Origin: Corallium rubrum
Lineage: Eukaryota; Cnidaria; Anthozoa; Scleralcyonacea; Coralliidae
Direction of reading: 5' to 3'
Assembly (NCBI GenBank): GCA_964035015.1
Contig: OZ035997.1
Location: forward strand, 13,021,036-13,085,035
Length of the DNA: 64,000 nt
In this document: positions 19,801 through 31,800 of the stretch, one piece after another
How the letters are laid out: each line of letters starts with the position of its first letter
Numbering within the stretch: the stretch's first letter is position 1
The notes under the pieces: model-generated
Databases searched by the model: none
Told to the model about the DNA's origin: nothing
What the model saw: the letters and a program-made list of their open reading frames with translations, nothing else
Program-made: the position numbers and the translations under genes

Positions 19801-22800
19801 GCAACCAAAAGCACAGGTCTGCACATATTTTTATATACAGTACAAACCTAATCACCCAGCTTGTTAGTGAAGAAATTTTCTGTGATTTTTTTTTGTTTGA
19901 AGCCATTTTGCAGGCTTTCATTGTGCAACATCAGTCGAGCAATTTATATTTTTTATTATTGGATAATTGTTGTCAATGAATCATACAATAATTTATTGCT
20001 CTGGTGAGTCCTAATTTATTGATTACAAAACTGCTTTCAGTTAAGTAATTAGTATTCTATTCAGTAACACTCGCCTCATCTGCTCGGTTGGAATTAAGAC
20101 ATGGGGAAAAATATTGATCCAACCGACCAGACGAAGCGGTGGCACGCGAGAGCCCGAAGCGCACGAATTTTGGGCGGGTTTGATCTTCCTCTCAAGGAAC
20201 TTAACGCTGAAGAAGCCATGAACTCCTTTCACTGATGTTTATACCCACTCTATGTTACGTCATCCTCCAATGTGCATAATAAAGGATTATTGTACTTATT
20301 TCTTCCTCGCATCTCATTACGAGTATTACGAATAGTTTTACAGAATTACAGTTGCAAACATAAATTAATTTTGAATAAATAATATTAAAGCTTTTTATTG
20401 TATAATTATGTTGTGAGTTTTCTAACACCCATATATTTAACTGCCAAATTTTTTGATGTGCTGCTTATCCAACACAAGTATTAATTTCCTCAGTTTGTGA
20501 TGTGGTGTTCAAACTACTATACACTTTGCTGATCAACTATGAACTATGATATAGTGCCCTTCACGATCTGGTTGTTTTTACAAATAAAAGTCTGGGGGTA
20601 ATTTAGTAGTTATTCGGATTTAGTCATATAATGATAGTTTATAGTGTTGCTTCCATACAAGATAGTATGTTATATATAAAATTTCCAAAAATATATACAG
20701 TACTTTGCAGTTACCAGCTGATCGTTACTCACTTACTGTGAGTCCGTTGTTGAGTTTAATAGAGCTAATATTCAATTGGGTCATTATCAATTTTTCTAAG
20801 CCTACCCAGAGACCCTTGGAAAGTTGAAATGTTGTCTTCTTCAAATCACTCTCAAAATGCGGGAAATGCGTTTTTAGAAGTCCTAATTTTCAACATTTCC
20901 CGGGGGGTATGCCCCCAGACAGACCCCCCTAAAAACGTGGACCACACCTTACTAGCAATGGTACGATTTTTTGCTGGATCCGCCCCCGGCAACCCTAAAT
21001 CTAACCACAACCTCGGCACAACGGAGTATATCTTGCAACAGGTTATAACAATGCAACATTTCCACTATCCTAATTCATGGTGTTCACCCTACATTAGTGA
21101 CGTATAGTGATGTTTTTAGCAGTATAGACCGCGACGCAAACACAGTTATACCTGTAGTTAAATAATGAATTACTAGCCACAGAGTAAAATGGAATTCAAG
21201 GCTGAGAGGGTTAAGTCAAAGAACAGCCTGAAATTAGTAGAGTATGAAACCCAATGGAACCATCAAGTAGACACAAAGTAATTACATATGGTTTGCACAT
21301 TGGATTTCAGAGAATTACGATGCAAAAACGCCATAAAAAGCCCCAACTTGGTTACTTTGCTATCAGGGCAATGCTTCCATCTTAATTACTTGTCAATAGG
21401 CGAATTTCAGGGTATTGCGCGCGTATCATTTTGCAAAGGATTTGACGGGCTCTTGGCAGGCTCCCCACATAGAAAGCAATGGCAAACAGACTTGGTAGCG
21501 AGCCAACAACAGCCGAATAACACTGTTAAACATTAAATATCCAAAAACGGTATCTATACTTTATTGTTTACTTTGAGTGGAGCTTGCCAGTTTTTGAAAA
21601 ATGATGCGCGCGCAACACCCTGAAACTCGCCTATAAGAAAATTGCTGGGTGTGATATGCAAATCGGTGTTAACCCTTTATCGCCCAACGATGTCGTTAGT
21701 ATTTTACTCTGGCTAACGCCAGACGATTTTACTCGTCAATGGAATGGTATCTCGGTTAACCCTTTATCGTCCAACGATGTCTTTAGTATTTTACTCTGGC
21801 AAACGCCTGACGATTTTACTCGTCAATGGAGTGGCTACTGGGCGATGAAGGGTTAAAGAAACTATCTTCTTTGTCTTCGGAAACAATTATAGACCACTTG
21901 CACTTATTCCCTTGGTGGAGTACAAATATGCTTATAAACTATAGAATTTTCATTCATTATTTGCTCTGCTGAACGTGGGAACTTTGAAGTTGTCCTCCAG
22001 ATGCACCGTTTTGAAGTCATCTGCAAGAGGTCTATTGTGCTCAATCTCCTAAAAAGTGTTGTTTTCTTGTGTATTTATAAGTAATAACGTGACTTGAGGG
22101 AAATTAACGATTATTTCAGTACAAATCTTTCCGAGGCAAAGGGGAAATTTAATCGCTAATTTCCGGAAAAGGCATGTTATTAGTTTGTAATATTATGATC
22201 GCCGAGGAAAACTTTGAGAATCTTACCGACAGGAAATTTACACATTTGATCAGAGAAATTGCATCTAATTTTCCCGTGCATGTTGATGAGGGAAAATATA
22301 TGCAAGCGGGAAATTTAGAAGAAGACAAAGGATTTCTTTGTCTTCTAAAATTTCCTCATCGACATGCACGGGAAAATTAGAGGACAAAGGAAAAATTTCC
22401 CTCTTGCATGCATGAGCAATGAGGGAAATACGAAGTTTACATTCGCTCGGAGAACAAAAGAATCTGAGGCGATCATGATGTTATTATATGTATATGACAT
22501 TTTCTAACCTTGAGAGTTTCTTCCCACCACCAGAGAGAAAATTTCCCACCACCACCATCAAATACAGGAAATGACATTTCAAGTCTCTAGATTTTAAAAT
22601 GCTTTTGTCATGAGTATTATTTGAGATCAGTGACACTGCATGACACTGTAATCACATCAATTAATATAGAGGTATGGTGTAAGTGTTAAAAGCACAGTGT
22701 CACCATGACGCAAACTTGAAAAACTTCGTGGACAAATTCAAGTTCACATGATTAAAATTATGGTGAATATCACACACGTCAAAACTTGGACTAAATAGTT

Positions 22801-25800
22801 CGTAAGAAAATGCATTAATTACTTTCTCTTTTAACGTTGTATTAATATTGTTCCTTTCCTTTGCACACTAATATAATTTTTGTCTCGCGCAAAACTTTTT
22901 ATTAAGCGGTAATTTAATACCTGACGCTGTGCCTTAAATTATTGTAGTTTTTGTTCTAAGCGTTGCTAACTGCTGGTGTTTGTGTTTTCTATAGGCGCAC
23001 CAGCGGTACAACCAGGTAGTTGGATGCCTGTTCCACTTGGCGTTGCAACTGACTGTCCACCTGGACTAGAGTATTTGACACAAATTGACCAATTGTTAAT
23101 TAAACAACAAGTTGAATTACTGGAAGGTAAAGATCAAACTAGAGCAAAACAAACTAAGAATAGTAGCTTTTCGTAAAAACCCAAGATTTTTAGTATGAGA
23201 GGCTCATCTTTATTACCAAAAACTATAACATGACTATGTACAATAAATAAATTTAACTAAATTGCGGTAACAGTTACTCAGAATAACTACTGAATAACGA
23301 AAAAAGTCCAGGTATAAATGTGTATGACAGGGTTGTAAACATGAGCAGTGATGAAAAACTAAAGTACAAATAATGGTAAAATATAAGCATTTGCAGTTTT
23401 ATACTTTTATGTCTCAAGCCAAATGTACTTTTTTCACTTATTTACCTTGAGATGGAAATTTGAACGTTAATGTCTGTAGTGATCAAAACTAGTACTTTAA
23501 TACACAATCTCTACTACATCAACATAGGGTCTTAAGTAAGTCACATGTCTTGTGACAGTCACGTGTCACAATGCTGCAATATCGACTTTAACTATTTTTG
23601 TGAACTTTTCTTTCATATACTTTTTTCTGTTTTTTCATATACAGATTCCTAGTTTTGTTTGCGAAGCTACTTAAGGCGGCGGGGGCAGCCATATAAAAAG
23701 GGCACTTTTTCTCAGCATTATTTTTTGCACGTGGTAAATAATGTTCGCCAATTTTGCTCTATAGCATAAAATAACCAAAAAGCATAACGGTATAATATAA
23801 TGAATGACAATGTATTGAGAAAGAAAATTCGACGTCTAGATTGTACATATTGATGCTCATTCCTATTTACATTCAAGAAAACATGACAACTTTAATGAAT
23901 CAGAAAACATGCACCCGCCAAGTGAAAAAAGTGGGCACAAGACACAGCTCAACCTCGTTCTCAGGGCCATTTTGAAATTGGTAAGGTGGGAAAAGGTTCT
24001 GGCATCGGCTGTTAGATTCGGCATTTTCCTTGATTGATTGCTTTTCTTAAACATTCCTCGTGAAACATATTTATGCATAGTTTTGTGTCAGTTATGATCA
24101 AATAGCTTCAACGGGACCGCCAACGGGACAAATAGGACCGCCATTACAATGAACTTCTCCCATGGGGCTGCCATTACTCAGAATGATTTTGTATACTAAA
24201 CTAAATTGCTAATTTATTACACCCAGTGTTTTGGGGGACTGTGGCTAGCCGATACCAGGCTTTTCCCACCCTCCAAATTTCAAAAACGCCCTGAAAACGA
24301 GGTTGGACAGCTAATGTTCTGCAGTAATGAGTTAGCTTGAGACATTCGAGGTATTAATACAAAAGTCATTTAATACAATAATACAAATGGCAATTCCTGT
24401 AGAAAACATTCCTCTTACGAGAAAGGGCAATTGGTTGCCCCTGTGCTGCCACCGCGCTGTGAGGGGGGGGGGGGGGGGGGGCAGCTGCCCCCGTGGCTCC
24501 GGCGTCCCTGTATATACAGTATAAACATTCTCCATAAACATTGAACCTGCTTACTATCTTTTCAGAGTAAAATATTTATTTTTAAGCTTATGGAAGTCTT
24601 TTTGCCTATGAAACGAAAATTAAGTTTGTCTTATTTGAAAGAACACTTACAATTATAGAGTAACATATTTTGCAGTTTTTCGTTTCCTTGCTTTCTTCTT
24701 GAGATACTTCAGTTTATTTGATATGCAAATTAAGCATCGTAGGTGCATAGTGAGTTATGGGAGAAGGTTAGATATCTTTTCTATTATCAAACCAAATTAA
24801 TTTGAATGAAGCATGTGTTTCGCGCACAACACTAAACATGTAGATTTTCAAGTGATTAGCATATTTGATAATAGCAAAAATATATAACTTTTCCGATAAC
24901 TCATCATCCACGTGTGACGTCAAAATGTTTAATTTGCGTATCAAACAAACTAAAATATCTCAAGAACGAAAAACTGCAAAATATGTTACTCTACCATTTT
25001 AAGTGTTCTTTCAAATAAGACAAACTTAATTTTCGTTTCATAGGCACTTTAATTTGAAAATTTAACTTTTTGTGAAGTTATCAGTTTGTTGTAGTCATGC
25101 AATCTGTAATTACTGTACTTGTGGAGAGGTTTCTGAGCCCCTGTTGGAGATCCTAATCTCATCCTTACGAGTTTTGATTCTTTGGTGCATGATTTTCTTT
25201 TATTCTGTCACCGTTTAAGCTTTTACTGGATTTGAAACGAACAACAAGTATAAAGTACAGAATTCTCTTGGCCAGCAAGTGTATTTTGCATCTGAAGGCA
25301 AGTATATATAACAGCTAATTTCCTTATGGAAAAAAATTAAAGATATAAACAAGACAAGCCTATATGGAAATATGAATGAAGGGCACATGGCCAAGTCAAA
25401 TTTGTGAGGGGATGGAGATCTGGAAACTACCATGCAGTAGCGACCTGAACCAGGCTGCTGAATATTACATGATTTCAAATCTATTTACATGCATATACTA
25501 TATACAGGCTCGGTTCCCAGCTGTCATTTGGATCAGTTCAACCAACTTAAGAAACGGTTTGTAATCGAGCCTAAACGGCTTAGCCAAACTTATATTTTAG
25601 TGGCATTTTCTACCATTTAGTGATTTACAATTCTTGCATAAGCCATGCAGTCACAACCATTACAGTTTCAACAGAGCCGTTTCGTATTTTTTGTTGCTCT
25701 CCGAAATTACCATATTTCCATTTGTAAATATACATGCAGTATAACAACTGGATAGATTTTATTGGCCATTCTATTTTTAATGTGTTTTTATAGTAAACGT

Positions 25801-28800
25801 AGATTGTCGTCAACATACAGTATAAGTGACTTGGATTCATTGAAGGATGAAATTGATCTACAAAACAATAGCAAAGATTTTTGAGCCGAAACTTGTAATA
25901 AGCTGAATGCATGCAGGTCTTTTTTAATTTACTTTTGTTTATTTTATTCATTATTCTGACCTGAGGAAGACTTATGCCAAGAGTAATAATACAGGGTACA
26001 TTATTGTTAGGCCGCGAAAGCACCTGAAAAGGGGGGGGGGGAGGGGGCACCGTCAAAAAGGGGCACCTCGGTTATTTTCAAAAAGTTGTATAATTTAAAA
26101 CATTGTACGGTCGTAACTTCCATTTGAACACCACCTTTTTGTTTTTCACAGTCACTCTTTTCTACAGTAAATAGCAATGTCATACTTCTACGAAAAGGGC
26201 ACACAATGCTTCCCAGTATAGGCAATATGCCGCAGTATACCTTAACCGCCACACGCCACATTTATAAGAAGGGCATTTTTATTTCAGAAAAAGCGCACAC
26301 TTTCCAATTTTGAAAAAAAAATGGGGGGTCAGTCCTCAGTCCGCGGCCTCTGTAATATTGTAAATTTATAACTCCATGTTTTAGTTGCAAAATTCTATGT
26401 ATTATATATGTGAGGGAGAAGTACCTTTGTTACTTCTGCAGAACCCTCATGAAATATCTTCTCTATGATTTTTCTGTCGAACGTTGAGTATAAATAAGAA
26501 TTGAAGTCGAGTCGGTTTCTTCTTATGAAGAATGTCTTCATTTTGAAACATGCATGAGACTCATATGTGTTTTCTTTTTATTAAAAAACAATCGCGGACA
26601 ATGGGTGTGAATGATATACTTCATTTGATCGAAAGCTTATAGTTTCGCTATACGTGCTTTATTATTTTTCGCTGATCATGTCTGATCTTTATATGCTCTG
26701 TATTTTATTGGTGTTTAAGCTAAACTCGCGCTTTCTTCATCCCCGTAAATTCAAAGCTGTCTTTACAACTAAGTTCAAACTACTTTGAACTTTTCAAGTC
26801 AACTAGAGTGCCCCTTTTTAAACAAAAATTAAAAAAAGACTGAGGGAGAGGTTTTGAAAACACTTGCATGTTGCGCAAGATTTTTTTTTCATGGCTGCGA
26901 TCATTTTGAAAGTAAATTTTAGTATCCAGATGAGAAAAAACTGCAGAAAATAACGCTATTCCGGCATGTTGACGGAGTTTAAGATTGATTTTGTAATACA
27001 AGTGCCATATAATAAACTACTAATAACCTCAACCGTTTGGTCTTTATGATAAAATATTAAACCTCGGCCTTGAACGTATTAATCTCGCTATCGCTCGGTC
27101 AATACAGGAAGACCTTAGTTTGATACTGTAAAGACCTCACTCTCGGTTATTAAGTAGTTATTTAATTTGTTATTTATTGTTTTAATATAATAATTTATGT
27201 TTGCCTTCAGACACTGATTGTTGCACTCGAAATATATGTGGACCTTCTCGACCTTTCGATATACTTATCCATGATAATCAGCAGCGAGAAGTCATTCATC
27301 TTACACGTCCATTGCGATGTTCAGCTTGTTGCTTTCCTTGTTGCTTGCAAGAGTTAGAGGTTCAAGCTCCACCTGGTAATGTGATTGGTTATGTGGAGCA
27401 AAAGTATGTATACATATTTCGATTATATATAGTATATACCATTGTGTACTTCATATGTTGTCATTTCGGTAGAGTACGATTTAGGCAAAAAACGTAGTTG
27501 ATTTCTTTGTAACACACGAACAAAAGCAAGTTCCTCCGTTCTCTGATAACGTCAGCCTGGACCCGGACAAACTACTTTCTGACTCCATGCGCAACCAGTT
27601 CCAGCAGGTATTACACAAATTCGACACAGTTTTCAAGCCTGACATCTCTGGTTACAATGGTGCGGTAGGCGCTATGGAGGCCCATGTCAACATGGGTCCT
27701 GTGCAACCTCCTCAAACGTAAAGGACGCCTTCCTCAGTACTCCAGACGTCAACTAGTAGAGCTACAAGAGAAATTTGATGAGCTTGAAAAAGACCAAGTC
27801 TTCAAAAAACCTGAAGACATCAGTGTGACAGTGGAGTATCTCAATCCTTCTATCCTAGTGAAAAAGCCCTCTGGTGGCCACCGCCTAGTCACAGCCTTTG
27901 CCGATGTTGGGCGGTACAGCAAACCTCAACCGTCGCTCATGCCAGATGTAGACTCTACAGTACACTCCGTACCATTGCCCCATGGAAGTATCTGATAAAA
28001 ACTGACCTATCCCGTGCCTTCTATCAAATTCCTCTATCAAAAGCATCCATGAAGTATTGCGGAGTAGCTACACTATTCCGTGGCGTACGTGTTTATTCTC
28101 GGTCCGCCATGGGAATGCCAGGGTCAGAAACAGCACTCGAAGAGTTGATGTGCCGTCTACTTGGAGACTTCATCCAGGAAGGCTACGTAGCAAAGATAGC
28201 CGACGACTTGTATTGTGGAGGGTCAACCCCTGAAGAGCTTCTCTCTGTCTGGACACAAGTACTTGAAAAGCTCGACCAATGCAACATAAGGCTGTCACCA
28301 ACCAAGACCGTCATCTGCCCAAAGTCCACTACCATCCTCGGTTGGGTGTGGTCCCAAGGTAAACTATCTGCAAGTCCGCACCGTGTTGCTACACTCTCCT
28401 CCTGTCCCCCACCTACGACCGTCAAAGGCTTACGCTCCTTCACCGGTTCTTATAAAGTCCTAAGCCGCGTCCTACCTGATTGTGCCACACTAATCGACCC
28501 TCCTGAGTGCACAATCTCTGGGCTTCAGTCAAATGATAAACTCGTCTGGAATGACAATCTCCTCACCAAGTTCAAAACTGCACAGCAAGCCCTCACATCA
28601 ACCAAATCAATTGTTCTGCCACGTCCGTCAGACGACTTGTGGATCGTAACAGATGGCTCCACCACCAAGCATGGTCTTGGGACTACACTCTGTGTGACCC
28701 GTGAGAACCATCTCTACCTAGCTGGCTTCTTCAGCGCCAAGCTTCGCAAACATCAAGTCAACTGGCTCCCATGTGAGATTGAAGCACTGAGCATCGCAGC

Positions 28801-31800
28801 TGCTGTCAAACACTTCAGTCCGTTTATCATACAGTCCCAAACCCGAACGTGCGTACTTACCGACAGCAAACCCTGTGTCCAAGCCATTGCCAAACTCTGT
28901 CGAGGAGAATTCTCTGCAAGCCCACGTGTAACGACATTCCTAACAACTATAAGCCGATATCAAGTCTCCTTACAACATCTGGCGGGAACTGCCAACCTCC
29001 CATCTGACTTCGCAACATCTGACTTCGCAACATCTGACTTCGCAAGTCGTAATGCATCTGACTGCCAAGAACCGAAGTGCCAGGTGTGTCAGTTCATATA
29101 TGAAACAGAAGACTCTGTCGTCCGCAATTTGTCAGTCCAAGAGATCCTCGATAATATCAAGCCCCTCACTTTCACTACAAGGTCAGCGTGGCGGGAAGTT
29201 CAAAGTGAGTGTCAAGACTTACGCCGAGTCCATGCCCACCTGCAACAAGGAACTCGTCCCTCTAAGAAATTGACCAACATTAAAGATGTTAAGCGTTATC
29301 TCAACGTGGCCTCAATCTCTAAAGATGGTCTCCTCGTAGTCAAACGCAACCAGCCATTCACCCCTTCGTCAGAGGGGATAGTCGTCCCACGATCTGTCCT
29401 CGATGGTCTCCTCACAGCTCTCTATGTCAGACTTAGTCACCCATCCCGCCACCAGTTACAGGCCGTTGTACAACGTCATTTCTTCGCTCTGGACATGAAC
29501 AATGCCCTTACCAGAGTCTCAACCGCCGACGTCATTAAACGGCAACGACAGTTAGTTTTACTTCTCAGAGAGTGCTCAACATCCTAAACCGCCGCTTGTT
29601 TAATATCAGATGAGAAGTACGACACTCTTCGAGAAGCTCTGACTCGCCTCATCGTGGTGGAACTACATCCACTAGATGGTCCACGAACAGTTGTACGTGT
29701 AGACCCGGCACCAACTTTGTGTCCCTTAGTAATAACGACGGCCTTAAATACCTTAATGTTTGGCTTGACGTAGGCCGTATAAAGAACAAAAACAAAAATC
29801 CAGTCGCCGAAAAGGCAGTACAAGAGCTGGAAGACGAGCTCCTGCGACAGGAACCTGGAGGACCAGTAACTGCTACAGGCCTTGCCACAGCTACAGCACG
29901 TCTCAACTCACGTCTGCGCCAGCAAGGCCTCGCCGCCCGTGAGCTATGGACACAACGCAGTCAGTTTACCAACGAACAGCTCCCACTCTCCGACTATCAG
30001 ACCATTCTGGAGCAACACAAACGTCGTAGTATCAACCACGCGCACAGCGAGAGATCCAAGGACAAGCGTGGCAACATCCATCCTCCACCACAGATTCAAG
30101 TCGGAGATCTAGTTTACCTAATCTCTGACCGTGATAAACTTCGTGCTCGGGATCGCTACATTGTCACCACAATCAACGACCCCTGTTGTTACATCAAGAA
30201 GTTCACGGGATTCCAGCTTCGCGCTACCTCGTACTCGTACAAGGTCAAGCTGCGTGAGTGCTACACCATCCCCTCCCCATCCTCCCACCATCAAGAACAC
30301 AACGAAGACGACGAAGACCCAACAGTTACAGATCTTCCCACAGCTTCTTACGAGCGTCCTTCAAGTCCCCCTTACGACCTGATCCGTCCTTTTGACGCTG
30401 GTTTAGAAAAGCCATTTCTACAATCCTCCCAAGACCCTGGAAATTCCTCAGTCGGTTGCAGAACTAACAGAACAAGACCAACCCCCACCAGAAGCTTCTC
30501 CTACAGTACTTTTACCCACCTCCAACCCAGAGATTCCCTCAAGACCACAAAGGAAGCGCAACCCCCTACATATCTTAAGGACTATGCTTTATATTAATTT
30601 ATACTTGTGTGTCACAAAAGACTAAGGGGAAGAAGAGGTTGCGCCAGCAGGCCCTTCGCGCCTGCGGACAGTTGTTATTTAGTTATTATAGGCGCACGCA
30701 TAGACTAGCGACGCCTGACTGTTTTCTCTTCGTTCGTACGACCATGTTGTAATTCTTGTTATTTTGAGCGATTAATCAGGCTCTTACGTTACGTTGTTTG
30801 TACCTTTTACTGGCGCAGTATAAAAGAATAAACATAGAGTAACACTAATGACCAGCTGTAAACTAATTACATGTATCTCCTGTAGCTTTGGGTTTCCTCT
30901 TGGAGCTCTTGGTATATTTTGTTTCTAGTCTCTTCTCGTCTCGTCTCGTCTAGTCTAGTCTAGTCTAGTCTCGTCTAGTCTAGTCTAGTCTAGTCTAGTC
31001 TAGTCTAGTCTAGTCTAGTCTAGTCTGGTCTGGTCTGGTCTGGTCTGGTCTGGTCTGGTCTGGTCTGGTCTGGTCTGGTCTGGTCTGGTCTGGTCTGGTC
31101 TAATCTAGTCTAATCTGGTCTAATCTGGTCTAGTCTGGTCTAATCTAGTCTAGTCTAGTCTAGTCTAGTCTAGTCTAGTCTAGTCTAGTCTAGTCTAGTC
31201 TAGTCTAGTCTAGTCTAGTCTAGTCTAGTCTAGTCTAGTCATCTGCCTCTTCTTGGAAGGTTCATGGCAGCCATCGTTTCCATTCACAACGTTGTTCTGT
31301 TGTCCTCTTCAGTTCATAGTAGCTCTTTCCCTCTCTCAAGTGGTCCAAGAAGGCACACCGTCCTCTTCCTGCTTTACCGGGATATCTCCCTTCCAAAATA
31401 AATTTAGATGGGGTGTCGTCTCTTAAAATATGACCAATCAATTTGTGTTGTTGCATCCTTATTCTTTTAACAAGTTGTCTCTCCTCTCCTCTCCTATTTC
31501 TTCCAGGATATCATAATTTCTTCAGTGTTCTGATCACTTTACAGCACCACATTTCAGACTCTCTAATCTTTTCACATCTGATTTTCTCAGCATCCAAGAC
31601 TCGCTTCCATATAGAGCAACACTCCCAATAAGTGCTTTGATTAGTTGTTTTATTGGTGCAATTTCTGTACTGCCAGTGAGAATGATCTTATTTTCTCTGA
31701 ACTTACCTTTTGCCATACCAATTCTGCATCTTTTCTCCTTCTCATATCTTCCATCTTCAGAGATCGTGCTTCCCAGGTAACAGAATGATCTTACTTGTTC

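Larger units (their letters stand above)
16820..22994 (+). other. PLSCR: PLSCR intron 1
   Basis: A 6.2-kb GT-AG intron. It contains a tetranucleotide array (18796-19091), hAT-like right-end fragments near 20820-21000, two units of the CTAACGCCAGACGATTTTAC family (21669-21856) and a palindrome at 22258-22385. No exon was found in it. Confidence 0.8.
27520..30870 (+). mobile_element. Decayed Ty3/gypsy-like retrotransposon with single putative 3' LTR
   Basis: The frames contain, in order, an RT lead-in, reverse transcriptase with the catalytic motif IADDLYCGG (about 28197-28223), RNase H ([19 protein letters not shown]) followed by DFASRN, the start of an integrase zinc-binding region, then the C-terminal part of integrase with [14 protein letters not shown]. 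Frameshifts occur near 27715 and 27960. The zinc-binding region breaks off near 29520 and most of the integrase catalytic core is missing or scrambled, so the element is dead. A polypurine tract (30624-30638) is followed by a putative LTR from about 30640 with a TATA box (TATAAAAG) and AATAAA (30827-30832). No 5' LTR is visible upstream, so the copy is 5'-truncated. The LTR right edge is uncertain. Confidence 0.8.

Noticed and set aside
25215..25478. Minus-strand frame over PLSCR exon 3
   Set aside because: The plus strand has the conserved scramblase exon with matching splice phases; the minus frame has no recognisable domain.
29584..30382. Minus- and plus-strand frames overlapping the retroelement 3' part
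   Set aside because: They are alternative-frame shadows of the integrase C-terminal frame and have no domain of their own.
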